DNA of 64,000 bases from Pararcticibacter amylolyticus (GCF_003130405.1 NZ_QEAS01000019.1:22771-86770), one strand, 5' to 3'. Shown: positions 45,432 to 54,982, counted from the stretch's first letter. Notes: generated by a model not told the origin, from the sequence alone. A program made the numbers and translations.

Positions 45432-46463
45432 TTAGAACTTTAAAACGAAATATCCGGTATGCCTCTTTCTGTTTGCACCGTCTTTGTAATCTATTACGTA
45501 AAAATAGGTACCCTGCGGAAGGAAAGACTGTGAGGGTGCTGGTTTGCCCTTAAACTCATAACGGGCATCTCCAGCGCCTGAAAATATCAGTTCGCTGTTG
45601 TTGTAATTGCTAGCTTCATACACTTTTGTGCCATTCCGGTTCACAATCACAAGGTGATTGTCTGGGAAATTCTCTATACCTTTAATCACAAACTGATCAT
45701 TAATTCCATCTCCGTTCGGGCTAACAACCAGTGGCACCGAAAGCTGGGCTCCTGAAGGGTCTATCACTCTTACGGTTTGCGAAACCAACGCCGGATAGTA
45801 ATTCTTGTCGCCCGGATGCGAAGCTTCCATCGTTGCTGTACCGATATCTACCGGAGTTAATTCAGCACCGTTTAATTTTACAACAAACGGATTCTTATTC
45901 GTAAACTGAACGGGAAGTCCGCTTGTTGACGTGGCTTTTAGCGTTACGGGTGAGCCATTTTTCATCAATACGTCAATTACTTCGAAGGTGATTGTCTGCG
46001 TTGCTTTATCAACCGCTAGTATTTGTTTCTTCGAGATGTTGGTATTCTTTATCGTTGCTGTGATGGAAGTTGTTCCGGCTCCGACAATAACAACGGTATT
46101 GCCGTTGACGATCTTTGCGATGCTCTCGTCTTCACTTGTATAGACAAGATCAGTTCCATCACTTGCAATTCCGTGAAGCTCAAAATTTACGTCCCCATAC
46201 GTTTTACCCGGAAGACTGTCAAATGTTAGCAGCAACTGGATCAGCGATGAGGCTGGCTGCAAAAATCCCTGAGTCAGATAATGACCGGAAGGAAGTTGAA
46301 ACGAATCAGAGGATGCTGTTCCTCCCACTGACCAATCTGTTAAATATGTACCAATTCTTGTGCTTCCGCCTGCTGTTGTCAGGAGGTTCCCATCTGTGTT
46401 ATTCTGGGCCCAAACTGATCCTGCTAAGATTAGCAAAGGAGCACAAAGTAGTATTTTCTTCAT
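45432..46463 (-). CDS. Secreted protein with CHU_C-type (gliding/T9SS type B) C-terminal domain
   Basis: 343 residues. A signal peptide ends near VWAQ (20-23). The middle has Ig-like or MBG-type repeat segments (YGDVNFELHG, KATSTSGLPVQF). The C-terminal ~95 residues (VSPNGDGINDQFVIKGIENFPDN, GTYFYVIDYKDG, TGYFVLKF) form the gliding-motility-associated C-terminal domain that directs export and attachment by the type IX secretion system. Likely a cell-surface or released structural/adhesive protein. ATG 46463 precedes MKKILL; the reading frame opens earlier at 46487. It is followed downstream on this strand by a strong terminator. Confidence 0.85.
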   Translation of the reverse strand: MKKILLCAPLLILAGSVWAQNNTDGNLLTTAGGSTRIGTYLTDWSVGGTASSDSFQLPSGHYLTQGFLQPASSLIQLLLTFDSLPGKTYGDVNFELHGIASDGTDLVYTSEDESIAKIVNGNTVVIVGAGTTSITATIKNTNISKKQILAVDKATQTITFEVIDVLMKNGSPVTLKATSTSGLPVQFTNKNPFVVKLNGAELTPVDIGTATMEASHPGDKNYYPALVSQTVRVIDPSGAQLSVPLVVSPNGDGINDQFVIKGIENFPDNHLVIVNRNGTKVYEASNYNNSELIFSGAGDARYEFKGKPAPSQSFLPQGTYFYVIDYKDGANRKRHTGYFVLKF

Positions 46464-46580
46464 GTCGGATTTCCTTGGCGGTACCACTCCTTGCTGAGAG
46501 TACCGGTGTTTCTTTTTGTCCCTGTACTGGCAGGAGAATAAAACTCTCCTGTTTATCCAGGTTGTGTATAATCTGTTGAA

Positions 46581-47621
46581 TTATTGAATCAGCAGTACTT
46601 TGTATTTTTTGCCGCTGATCGATACCGGAACAGGCTGATAGTTTGCGAACCTTACACTTACCTCATTCAAGGCGCTTACCCAGGAGGCTGCGACAGAAAA
46701 ATCTCCGGAGTCTTCAAGTACTGTAATGAAGACAGGATCACCAGGCTTTGCACCAGGTACAGTGATTTTAGCAAGAGCAGAGGTATTGGCAGCAATGTCA
46801 GAGCTGTTGTCAACCAATTTGTCCAGCGTAATATTAGAAAGTGTGCCGGTTACCAGGTGAGCATCTGTTGCTTTTTGCCAGCTTACTTTGTTGTCATTAT
46901 CAGTAACCAGTACGCTGCCTGCATTCCCGGGTTTTACATTAATGCTCAAATCTGTAAGAACCGCTCCTGTTGCATTTGTAAGTTGAATGATATCAGGATT
47001 TGATGTTGTTACATCCTTCCCTGCCAGATCTCCGAGCGTAAGTTTCACGGGAGTCCATGCGTTACCATCATATCTCAGGAATTCCCCTTCTGACGGAGCA
47101 GTACTGCTTACATCAATACCCCTGATCTTAGCAACCTGCGGGTTCGGATAGGAACCGGAAAGGTCACCGGAAGCTGTTCCGACAGGAGCAGCGGTACCAG
47201 CTTTTACAGAGTAAAGAGAGTAGGGTACACTCAAAAGCTGAGAAGTTCCTGCAGTGACGAAGTTTGTGCCGCCATCCAGATCCACTTCTACTTTCAGAAA
47301 TTTAAGACCCGATGCCCAATTTACTGCTGCAATGCTTCCCTGGGTCGAGATTGCTCCCTGGCCGCCTATGGCAACCACATATAGTCCAAGTGGTGTTGTT
47401 GTTACCTGGCGTTCTTCTGTGTATTCGGAGGTGCCTGTTGCCGAACCGTCCAGTACAGACAGCCGTAATCTTATCATTTTATTGGCCACTACACTTCCAT
47501 CGGGGTTTCTTAATACTCCCTGATAGTTGAATTGATATGGTGGTTGAGATTGTGTCTGGGCATTTAAGTATCCGCTTAGGAAACATATCAACGCTACTAT
47601 TAAAAAAAATTGTTTTTTCAT
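46581..47621 (-). CDS. Secreted beta-rich protein of unknown function
   Basis: 346 residues with a clear signal peptide (MKKQFFLIVALICFLSGYLNAQ). The N-terminal part (about 30-140) has the pattern FNYQGVLRNPDGSVVANKMIRLRLS and LLSVPYSLYSVKAGTA, seen in many uncharacterised Bacteroidota exported proteins that resemble phage tail or collagen-like trimers. GDLSGSYPNPQVAKIRG (about 150-166) and the Asn/Ser/Thr-rich remainder are repeat-like. No sorting signal is seen at the C-terminus. It lies between two other secreted proteins on the same strand, 40 bases after the large repeat protein gene and about 117 before the CHU_C gene, suggesting a single surface-structure operon. Confidence 0.78.
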   Translation of the reverse strand: MKKQFFLIVALICFLSGYLNAQTQSQPPYQFNYQGVLRNPDGSVVANKMIRLRLSVLDGSATGTSEYTEERQVTTTPLGLYVVAIGGQGAISTQGSIAAVNWASGLKFLKVEVDLDGGTNFVTAGTSQLLSVPYSLYSVKAGTAAPVGTASGDLSGSYPNPQVAKIRGIDVSSTAPSEGEFLRYDGNAWTPVKLTLGDLAGKDVTTSNPDIIQLTNATGAVLTDLSINVKPGNAGSVLVTDNDNKVSWQKATDAHLVTGTLSNITLDKLVDNSSDIAANTSALAKITVPGAKPGDPVFITVLEDSGDFSVAASWVSALNEVSVRFANYQPVPVSISGKKYKVLLIQ

Positions 47622-47679
47622 GATTTTTATTCTGATCATCTTAGATGCTGTCTTTATAGATTATCTTTTATCAGCGGGG

Positions 47680-50600
47680 TTATTGCATGTCTCCTGACGT
47701 AATGAAACTGGTAGCTGAAGTAGCAATGATTGTTGCTACAGCGTTTACGCCTGCGGTCTTTGTTAAATTTAAACGATTGTTGATCACTACACCCGAAGAC
47801 GGGCTTGGCAGGATAGAAACCACTCCGTTTCCAGTTTGAATGATCATACAGTTAAAACCGGTTGCCAGGCTGGGTACATAGATAGTAACCGCTGCAGAAT
47901 TATTTACGGTAATAATTTTACCATTATCAGTCAGATCCAATGTATAGGTGGCTGTCTTAGCATTGAACACAGCACTATAGTTGGAAATGGTGGACGTTCC
48001 GTTAGCCTTGCCGGTCAGGCTGCTTGGCAATAAGTCTGCTTTGTTAATCCAACCTACTGTTTGTGATGCATCAGCTGCGAGTACCACATCTCCGGTTGCC
48101 GGCGAGGCTATTGCAGAAGTAGTAACCGCACCGGAAGCTATTTTGTCCGATGTAATACTTCCCGAAGCTATATTGTTGGTTCCAACCTTTCCAGCCCCGA
48201 TTGTTGTCGCACCAGCATTGCTGATGGTAACATCACCACTCATGGTAGCCGCAGCAGGAGTACCAGAGGCGTTAGCCACAATCACCTGTCCGCTGGTCAT
48301 AGTTGGGAAGGTAAGCTGGGATTTGTCTGCCCAGGTATTGTTTCCGGAGGCATCGGTAACCAGCACTTTATTAACATAATCGGCTGATGCAGCCAGTTTT
48401 GCCGGTGTTATATTCGCATCAGCAATTTTATCTGTCGTTACATTTAAATCAAGAATCTTAGAAGTAGTGACAGCATCACTTGCCAACATTCCGTTCACTA
48501 CCTTGCTTGCTCCAATAGTAGTAGCCCCGGCATTGCTGATGGTCACATCGCCACTCATGGTAGCCGCAGCAGGAGTACCCGAAGCATTTGCCACGATTAC
48601 CTGTCCGCTGGTCATGGTAGGGAAAGTGAGCTGGGATTTATCTGCCCAGGTATTGTTTCCTAAACCATCAGTCACCAGGACTTTATTGATGTAATTGGCA
48701 GATGTAGCCAGCTTGGCAGGTGTTACATTCGCATTTGCGATTTTAACTGTCGTTATGTTGGCATCTGCGATTTTGTTAGTGGTAACATTCCCATCCGTGA
48801 TTTTTACGGTCGTAACGGCATCTGCTGCTAACATTCCGTTCACTACCTTTCCGGCTCCGATGGTAGTAGCGCCGGCATTGCTGATGGTCACATCACCACT
48901 CATAGTAGCCGCAGCAGGAGTACCGGAGGCATTAGCCACGATCACCTGTCCGCTGGTCATAGTTGGAAAAGTTAACTGGGATTTGTCTGCCCATGTATTG
49001 TTTCCGGAGGCATCAGTAACCAGCACTTTATTCGCGTAATTAGCAGATGCAGCTAGTTTTGCCGGTGTTATATTCGCATCAGCAATTTTATCTGTGGTTA
49101 CGTTTAAATCAAGAATCTTAGAAGTAGTGACAGCATCACTTGCAATCATTCCGTTCACTACCTTGCTTGCTCCAATAGTAGTAGCGCCTGCATTGCTGAT
49201 GGTCACATCGCCACTCATGGTCGCCGCAGCAGGAGTACCGGAAGCATTCGCTACGATCACCTGTCCGCTGGTCATGGTTGGAAAAGTGAGTTGGGATTTA
49301 TCTGCCCATGTATTATTTCCTAAGCCATCGGTCACCAGCACCTTGTTTACATAACTTCCGCTGGTTGCTAATTTCGCAGGAGTAACATTGGCATCCTTGA
49401 TCTTCAAGGTAGTGACAGCATCAGTTGCAATCATCCCGTTAACCACTTTGCTTGCACCGATGGTGGTCGCACCGGCATTGCTGATGGTCACATCACCGCT
49501 CATGGTCGCCGCAGCGGGAGTACCAGAGGCATTCGCCACGATCACTTGCCCGTTGGTCATAGTTGGGAAAGTGAGCTGGGATTTATCCGCCCATGTATTG
49601 TTTCCTAAACCGTCAGTAACGAGGACCTTATTAACATAATTAGCCGATGCCGCCAGCTTTGCCGGTGTTACATTTGCATCAGCAATTTTCTCTGTCGTTA
49701 CATTTAAATCAAGAATCTTAGAAGTAGTGACAGCATCACTTGCAATCATTCCGTTCACTACCTTGCTTGCTCCAATGGTAGTAGCGCCGGCATTGCTGAT
49801 GGTTACATCACCGCTCATGGTAGCCGCAGCAGGCGTACCGGAGGCATTCGCCACGATCACCTGTCCGCTGGTCATAGTTGGGAAAGTGAGCTGGGATTTA
49901 TCTGCCCATGTATTGTTTCCTAAACCATCGGTCACCAGCACCTTGTTTACATAACTTCCGCTGGTTGCTAATTTCGCAGGAGTAACATTGGCATCCTTGA
50001 TCTTCAAGGTAGTGACAGCATCAGTTGCAATCATCCCGTTAGCCACTTTGCTTGCACCGATGGTGGTAGCGCCGGCATTGCTGATGGTTACATCACCGCT
50101 CATAGTCGCCGCAGCAGGGGTGCCGGAGGCATTAGCCACGATCACCTGTCCGCTGGTCATGGTAGGGAAAGTGAGCTGGGATTTATCCGCCCATGTATTG
50201 TTTCCTAAACCGTCAGTAACGAGGACCTTATTAACATAATTGGCCGATGTAGCCAGCTTAGAAGGCGTTACGTTCGCATCTGCGATTTTATTAGTGGTAA
50301 TGTTAACATCAGCGATCTTAGCTGTCGTGATGCTGGCGTCTGCTATTTTTGTATTGGTTACGCTGTTGTCTGCGATTTTAGCATTTGTAACCGCATCTGC
50401 AGCAATCATTCCGTTCACTACTTTGCTTGCACCGATAGTAGTAGCCCCGGCATTGCTGATAGTCACATCACCGCTCATGGTAGCCGCAGCAGGAGTGCCG
50501 GAGGCATTAGCTACGATCACCTGTCCGCTGGTCATGGTCGGGAAAGTGAGCTGAGATTTATCCGCCCATGTATTGTTTCCTAAACCGTCAGTAACAAGGA

Positions 50601-51948
50601 CCTTATTAACGTAATTGGCCGATGTAGCCAGTTTTGAAGGCGTTACGTTCGCATCTGCGATTTTATTAGTGGTAATGTTAACATCAGCGATCTTAGCTGT
50701 CGTGATGCTGGCATCTGTTATTTTTGTATTGGTTATACTATTGTCCGCGATTTTAGCAGTCGTAACCGCATCAGCTGCAATCATTCCGTTCACTACTTTG
50801 CTTGCTCCAATGGTAGTCGCACCCGCATTGCTGATGGTCACATCGCCACTCATGGTAGCCGCAGCAGGAGTGCCGGAGGAATTCGCCACGATCACTTGTC
50901 CGCTGGTCATAGTTGGGATTGTCAGAAGTGATTTATCCGCCCATGTATTATTTCCCAGGCCATCGGTCACCAGTACCTTGTTTACATAACTTCCACTGGT
51001 GGCTAATTTCGCTGGAATAACATTGGCATCCTTGATCTTCAAGGTAGTAACCGCATCAGTAGCGATCATTCCATTAACCACTTTGCTTGCTCCAATAGTA
51101 GTCGCACCAGCATTGCTGATGGTCACATCGCCACTCATGGTAGCCGCAGCAGGAGTACCGGAGGCATTTGCCACGATCACCTGTCCGCTGGTCATAGTCG
51201 GGAAAGTGAGCTGGGATTTATCCGCCCATGTATTGTTTCCTAAACCGTCTGTGACCAGCACTTTATTTGCATAATTTGCTGAGGCAGCCAGTTTAGCAGG
51301 CGTTACATTTGCGTCTGCAATTTTACTTGTTGTGATATTCTGGTCTGCGACTTTAGTTGTGATGATATTACCATCGGCGATCTTAACGGAAGTAACCGCG
51401 TCAGTTGCCAGCATTCCTGTGACTACTTTACCCGACCCAATAGCCGTCAAGCCTGTATTGTTGATGGTAATGTCGCCCGAAACAGCCACTGCTTGAGGAA
51501 CATTAGCAGAATTTCCGATGAAAATCATTCCGTTAGGAAGGCTCATTGTTGCATATGTAACCCAGGCGCTGTTGTTCCTTATATAGAATTTACGCGTGGC
51601 TACGTCATATACCATCATCCCTTCAAGGGGATTCGCAATCGACGGAGACGTTGCATTAAAAAGATCTGTAACCCTGGGAAGGAGGATCGCCTTGTCCGTC
51701 CCGTTTACCTGCAGGGCTACCGATGTGTTATTTACGGCAGAAGCCGTACCAATCACTACTCCTTCTGCATTAACAACACTCGCTTTGTCGATACTGTTGC
51801 CATTCATATCAAGAGGTTTTACCGCCTGATGATTTCCCAGGTTATCCCCGAATTTCTGTTGCCCGAATACACTTACTCCTCCAAAGAGAAGTAATGCCGT
51901 GAAACTTATTTTGTAGAGCTTCCTACTTGCTGATTTGTTTTGTAGCAT
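47680..51948 (-). CDS. Giant secreted protein with tandem modules of variable 10-residue repeats
   Basis: 1422 residues with a signal peptide (about 1-29, ending VFGQ), a head region to about 135, about ten near-identical modules, and a unique beta-rich C-terminus (about 1320-1422). Each module has a constant part (TMTSGQVIVANASGTPAA, MSGDVTISNAGATTIGA, KVVNGM, VLVTDGLGNNTWADKS) and a stretch of decapeptides of the form TTxKIADxNV. The number of decapeptides differs (1 to 4), so the modules are 95, 105, 115 or 125 residues long. A first module is degenerate. The protein is probably a long surface fibre or adhesin. No function or family is recognised. GTG at 51954 is an alternative start; ATG 51948 is preferred. 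Confidence 0.85.
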   Translation of the reverse strand: MLQNKSASRKLYKISFTALLLFGGVSVFGQQKFGDNLGNHQAVKPLDMNGNSIDKASVVNAEGVVIGTASAVNNTSVALQVNGTDKAILLPRVTDLFNATSPSIANPLEGMMVYDVATRKFYIRNNSAWVTYATMSLPNGMIFIGNSANVPQAVAVSGDITINNTGLTAIGSGKVVTGMLATDAVTSVKIADGNIITTKVADQNITTSKIADANVTPAKLAASANYANKVLVTDGLGNNTWADKSQLTFPTMTSGQVIVANASGTPAAATMSGDVTISNAGATTIGASKVVNGMIATDAVTTLKIKDANVIPAKLATSGSYVNKVLVTDGLGNNTWADKSLLTIPTMTSGQVIVANSSGTPAAATMSGDVTISNAGATTIGASKVVNGMIAADAVTTAKIADNSITNTKITDASITTAKIADVNITTNKIADANVTPSKLATSANYVNKVLVTDGLGNNTWADKSQLTFPTMTSGQVIVANASGTPAAATMSGDVTISNAGATTIGASKVVNGMIAADAVTNAKIADNSVTNTKIADASITTAKIADVNITTNKIADANVTPSKLATSANYVNKVLVTDGLGNNTWADKSQLTFPTMTSGQVIVANASGTPAAATMSGDVTISNAGATTIGASKVANGMIATDAVTTLKIKDANVTPAKLATSGSYVNKVLVTDGLGNNTWADKSQLTFPTMTSGQVIVANASGTPAAATMSGDVTISNAGATTIGASKVVNGMIASDAVTTSKILDLNVTTEKIADANVTPAKLAASANYVNKVLVTDGLGNNTWADKSQLTFPTMTNGQVIVANASGTPAAATMSGDVTISNAGATTIGASKVVNGMIATDAVTTLKIKDANVTPAKLATSGSYVNKVLVTDGLGNNTWADKSQLTFPTMTSGQVIVANASGTPAAATMSGDVTISNAGATTIGASKVVNGMIASDAVTTSKILDLNVTTDKIADANITPAKLAASANYANKVLVTDASGNNTWADKSQLTFPTMTSGQVIVANASGTPAAATMSGDVTISNAGATTIGAGKVVNGMLAADAVTTVKITDGNVTTNKIADANITTVKIANANVTPAKLATSANYINKVLVTDGLGNNTWADKSQLTFPTMTSGQVIVANASGTPAAATMSGDVTISNAGATTIGASKVVNGMLASDAVTTSKILDLNVTTDKIADANITPAKLAASADYVNKVLVTDASGNNTWADKSQLTFPTMTSGQVIVANASGTPAAATMSGDVTISNAGATTIGAGKVGTNNIASGSITSDKIASGAVTTSAIASPATGDVVLAADASQTVGWINKADLLPSSLTGKANGTSTISNYSAVFNAKTATYTLDLTDNGKIITVNNSAAVTIYVPSLATGFNCMIIQTGNGVVSILPSPSSGVVINNRLNLTKTAGVNAVATIIATSATSFITSGDMQ
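47980..51480 (-). repeat. Tandem coding repeat array (285/315/345/375-base units)
   Basis: The conserved CCTGTCCGCTGGTCAT-type segment recurs at about 48288, 48600, 48948, 49260, 49548, 49860, 50148, 50520, 50895 and 51180. Spacings are about 315, 345, 315, 285, 315, 285, 375, 375 and 285 bases, all equal to 255 plus a multiple of 30. DNA identity between units is high. Confidence 0.9.
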
Positions 51949-52076
51949 TGTCACTTGTTTTATTACCCCGATGAGATGTTTTGTTTTTTTCTAACTCCTT
52001 TTTACTGAGAAACAAATGAAAGGTTACAATAAAATCAGCAGATGTATTCTACGTATGGGCAGATGCCATCATTTTT

Positions 52077-52084
52077 TATCTTTG
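52077..52084 (+). promoter_or_regulatory. Candidate -7 promoter element (TATCTTTG) of the HPP gene
   Basis: Perfect TAnnTTTG match ending 10 bases before the ATG at 52095, which would leave almost no leader: a possible leaderless or near-leaderless transcript. Confidence 0.5.
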
Positions 52085-52094
52085 CAATCGAAAA

Positions 52095-52673
52095 ATGAGA
52101 AAGCATATATACCGAAGATTTCATGTTGTAAAGAGGGTTGCATACCAGGAAACTCTTATTGACTATAAGGAGCATATCTGGACCTTTATCGGTTCTTTTT
52201 TAGGAATAGGCCTGATTGGTTTGTTAAACAGCAGATTTCTGGGATCGGAAGATAATCTCTTTTTAATTGGTTCATTTGGAGCTTCCTCTGTTCTCGTATA
52301 TGGGATTATAAACAGTCCGCTTGCTCAGCCGAGAAATCTGATCGGTGGGCATCTGATCTGTGCTGTTACCGGGGTATTTATACACAAATTAATCCCATCA
52401 GAGCTTTGGCTTTCTTCGGCCTTGTCTGTTTCGGTCTCAATAGTATTGATGCAGATCACGAAGACCCTGCATCCTCCCGGTGGTGCTACAGCTCTCATCG
52501 CCAATATTGGATCACCTAAGATTCAGTCGCTTGGATTTCTTTTTGTATTAAACCCCGTCTTATCAGGTGTACTTATCCTTCTGTTAGTAGCAATCGTTTG
52601 TAATAATATGACACCCAGTAGGAGATATCCATTAAACAGGCATTGGTATAAAGTCTGGAAACGGAAATATTAA
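52095..52673 (+). CDS. HPP-family membrane protein
   Basis: 192 residues with four or five membrane helices. The family signature HPPGGATALIA is at about 136-146, together with GSFGASSVLVYG and PLAQPRNLIGGH. HPP proteins are integral membrane proteins; some plant and cyanobacterial members transport nitrite, while bacterial ones are mostly uncharacterised. Basic N-terminus (MRKHIYRRFHVVKR) suggests cytosolic N-terminus. The gene stands alone, with a -7 element directly before it and a stem-loop 150 bases after the stop. Confidence 0.87.
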   Translation: MRKHIYRRFHVVKRVAYQETLIDYKEHIWTFIGSFLGIGLIGLLNSRFLGSEDNLFLIGSFGASSVLVYGIINSPLAQPRNLIGGHLICAVTGVFIHKLIPSELWLSSALSVSVSIVLMQITKTLHPPGGATALIANIGSPKIQSLGFLFVLNPVLSGVLILLLVAIVCNNMTPSRRYPLNRHWYKVWKRKY

Positions 52674-52824
52674 TAGCTATTGTCCTTTCCTTATTGAAAA
52701 GTACTGCATTCCGGAATATGGTCGTTATAAACGTAACGAGGGCTGGTTGACGCGGATCAGTCGTATAAAGACTAAATGGTTTGAACGCCGGGGTTAGTCA
52801 GTTTAACTAAGCCAGGTGTAAATA

Positions 52825-52866
52825 CCTTCAGACGAACCCGGATCCGGCTCGTCTGAAGGCATTTTT
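52825..52866. terminator. Stem-loop terminator between convergent genes
   Basis: CCTTCAGACGA (52825-52835) with TCGTCTGAAGG (52849-52859), inner CCGGATCCGG, then ATTTTTAT on the plus strand. It lies about 150 bases after HPP and 20 before the PPOX stop. Confidence 0.75.
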
Positions 52867-52886
52867 ATATCTTGCAGATAACAGGC

Positions 52887-53426
52887 TTATTCTACTTCAA
52901 GCTTTCCTTCAATGGTATCGTCATACGTTTTGCCCGCTATGGCACCAACAGTTTGCTTGATTAAAGCGATTGCTTTCCCATGCTTATGATCCCAGTAATA
53001 TCCTTCTGTCGGTTCTACTTTAATCACTGAAATACGCGGATCATCTTCTCCTTCTGTGAACCATGTTTTGAGTTCCGGTTTCCAGAGATCACGAATTTTT
53101 TCCTTATCCTTGCTCACTTCGGCTAATCCGTAGATGTTCAGGAAGTCACTGTAGGATGAGCCCTGAAATAACAGATGAACAAACGGGTCTTTACTCAATT
53201 CTTCGTTTTTAAAGCTGTCATCGGAGCTTAAAAACCAGAAATTGCCTTTGTTGTCAACTTCGAGTACCGTCATTGGCCTGGTTGAAAAAGGGATGCCGGT
53301 CTTGATGTTTGAGCAAAAGAAACAGCTCGCTGCATGGTCAGCCAGTGTCTTCATCTTTTCTATTGCTTCGGTCCCTTTCAAATCTTTGAAGTTATCTTCG
53401 GGTTGTTGTTGATTGATGCTATCCAT
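52887..53426 (-). CDS. Pyridoxamine 5'-phosphate oxidase-like general stress protein
   Basis: 179 residues with the FMN-binding split-barrel pattern of the PNPOx-like/general stress protein 26 group: CSNIKTGIPFSTRPMTVLEVDNKGNFWFLSS (about 38-68), VHLLFQGSSYSDFLNIYGLAEV, IRDLWKPELKTWFTEGEDDPRISVIKVEPTEGYYWD (shown as blocks; the WKP and EGYYWD features are diagnostic). Substrate and cofactor (FMN or F420-like) are not certain. Likely cytosolic and stress-related. It lies alone on the minus strand. Confidence 0.85.
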   Translation of the reverse strand: MDSINQQQPEDNFKDLKGTEAIEKMKTLADHAASCFFCSNIKTGIPFSTRPMTVLEVDNKGNFWFLSSDDSFKNEELSKDPFVHLLFQGSSYSDFLNIYGLAEVSKDKEKIRDLWKPELKTWFTEGEDDPRISVIKVEPTEGYYWDHKHGKAIALIKQTVGAIAGKTYDDTIEGKLEVE

Positions 53427-53621
53427 ATATAGAAGATTAAGTTTTATGGATAACCAGAATATCGCTTTTTTGTGTGACTTTGGGTTTAAGGATGTACTTT
53501 TAACTCTTACAGCCCGGCGTGTTAAAGCTTAATTGGGGTCATCCAGATCCACCAGATCACTTATTATAAGGATAATATAGTGCTGTCCTTCCTCAGAAAG
53601 GAAAGATAACCTAAGGTTGCT

Positions 53622-53629
53622 TATCTTTG
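53622..53629 (+). promoter_or_regulatory. Candidate -7 promoter element (TATCTTTG) of the AlkD-like gene
   Basis: Perfect TAnnTTTG match 19 bases before the ATG at 53649. No clear -33 element. Confidence 0.5.
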
Positions 53630-53648
53630 TCTTCTAAGCTTATTATAC

Positions 53649-54362
53649 ATGAATGAAGTCTTGTTGTCTGTAAGAAAAAATCTTAAGGAGCAAAGTGATG
53701 AAGGAGTACGAAAAAGTGCGCAGCAATTTTTTAAGGAAGCGATAAAATCATACGGCGTAACGATGCCCAAAGTGCAGAAGATTGCGCAATCCTGTTTCAG
53801 AGAGATCAATACATTGCCTAAAAATGAAATTTTTAATCTGTGTACCCAGCTCTGGCAATCGGGCTATCAAGAAGAGGCAATAGTGGCCTGTCATTGGTCT
53901 TATTCTGTCAGAAAGCAGTACGAGCAAGATGATTTCGGCGTTTTTAAATCCTGGATAAACCAGTATGTCTCTAATTGGGCGTCATGCGATACGCTTTGTA
54001 ATCATACGGTAGGTGCTTTTCTGGAAATGTTTCCTTCATATATCGGAGAATTAAAGTCTTTTGCAAGCAGCACAAACAGGTGGATGAAAAGAGCTTCAGC
54101 TGTAAGCCTGATCATACCGGCGAGAAAAGGGATGTTCCTTCAGGAGATATTCCAAATAGCAGATACTCTTTTGATCGACGAAGATGACCTGGTACAGAAG
54201 GGATATGGATGGATGCTAAAAGCAGCAAGTGAGGCGGATCAGCAAGCGGTTTTTGAGTTTGTACTCAGAAATAAGTCCCTGATGCCCCGTACGGCTTTAA
54301 GATATTCCATAGAGAAGATGTCCCCGGAAATGAGGAGGGAAGCGATGTCCCGGCAAAGTTAA
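53649..54362 (+). CDS. AlkD-like DNA alkylation repair protein (HEAT-like repeats)
   Basis: 237 residues, all helical, of the AlkD/AlkC family of DNA glycosylases built of HEAT-like repeats. VTMPKVQKIAQ, EEAIVACHWSYSVRKQYEQ, INQYVSNWASCDTLCNHTVGAFL and STNRWMKRASAVSLIIPARKG match the family blocks, with the conserved Trp/Asp/Arg region around NWASCD and WMKRAS. It removes bulky or positively charged alkylated bases without flipping them. Another repair gene set (imuA-imuB-dnaE2) lies nearby on the minus strand. A weak terminator-like stem (54379-54426) follows. Confidence 0.88.
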   Translation: MNEVLLSVRKNLKEQSDEGVRKSAQQFFKEAIKSYGVTMPKVQKIAQSCFREINTLPKNEIFNLCTQLWQSGYQEEAIVACHWSYSVRKQYEQDDFGVFKSWINQYVSNWASCDTLCNHTVGAFLEMFPSYIGELKSFASSTNRWMKRASAVSLIIPARKGMFLQEIFQIADTLLIDEDDLVQKGYGWMLKAASEADQQAVFEFVLRNKSLMPRTALRYSIEKMSPEMRREAMSRQS

Positions 54363-54452
54363 AGAGGGAAATGACTGGCTGAAGGTTTTAGCGCTGCTGA
54401 CATACCCTTGTTAAAGCCTTTTTTTAAGATTGTAAAACTAAATTAAGATATC

Positions 54453-54881
54453 ATGTCTGTAAGTATATTTGACAATCCTCTTGTTGAACCGGACCGGGAT
54501 ATGTTCACTGCAGCGCTGGGTCACACAAAACCTTACTTCGATCAGGCCATTTCTTTAATAGAAGATCAATACGGCAAGACAACCACAGAATGGAAATTCT
54601 ACGGAAAGAAATCCGGATGGATACTGAAGCTTTATTGTAAAAAAAGGAACGTTTTATTCCTGATACCATTGGCCGGGCATTTTCGAGCCTCCTTTACTTT
54701 TGGAGAACCGGCTTTTCAGAAGATTATGTTAGAGGAACTTCCCGGATTTAATAAACAGGAGTTGATCGATGCAAAAAAATATGCGGAGGGGAGAACCATT
54801 CAGTATAAGGTAGAAATGGATACTGAAGCATCGAATTTGTTGAAGTTTATCCGGATAAAGATGGAAGGCAGGCAGATGTGA
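54453..54881 (+). CDS. DUF3788 family protein
   Basis: 142 residues with the family features NPLVEPDRDMFTAALG, WKFYGKKSGWILKLYCKKRNVLFLIP and FRASFTFGEPAF. DUF3788 proteins are small soluble proteins of unknown function, sometimes near transcription regulators of the AraC/GyrI type. It lies 90 bases after the AlkD-like gene in the same direction, but a weak terminator separates them. I see no catalytic residues that I can assign. Confidence 0.82.
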   Translation: MSVSIFDNPLVEPDRDMFTAALGHTKPYFDQAISLIEDQYGKTTTEWKFYGKKSGWILKLYCKKRNVLFLIPLAGHFRASFTFGEPAFQKIMLEELPGFNKQELIDAKKYAEGRTIQYKVEMDTEASNLLKFIRIKMEGRQM

Positions 54882-54982
54882 GCAGCTTACTGAGGCAATT
54901 TGAAATGGATGTGCCGGTGGGCTATAATGGACTAGAATATGAGGTCTGACAGGATAAGAGGAATTCGGCTTGGGCGCTTATC

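Noticed and set aside
48000..51300. Long plus-strand open frames with repeated VVAPALLMVTSPLMVAAAGVP
   Set aside because: They are the antisense frames of the repeat protein; repetition and open length follow from the coding repeats, and the protein on the minus strand has a signal peptide and complete frame.
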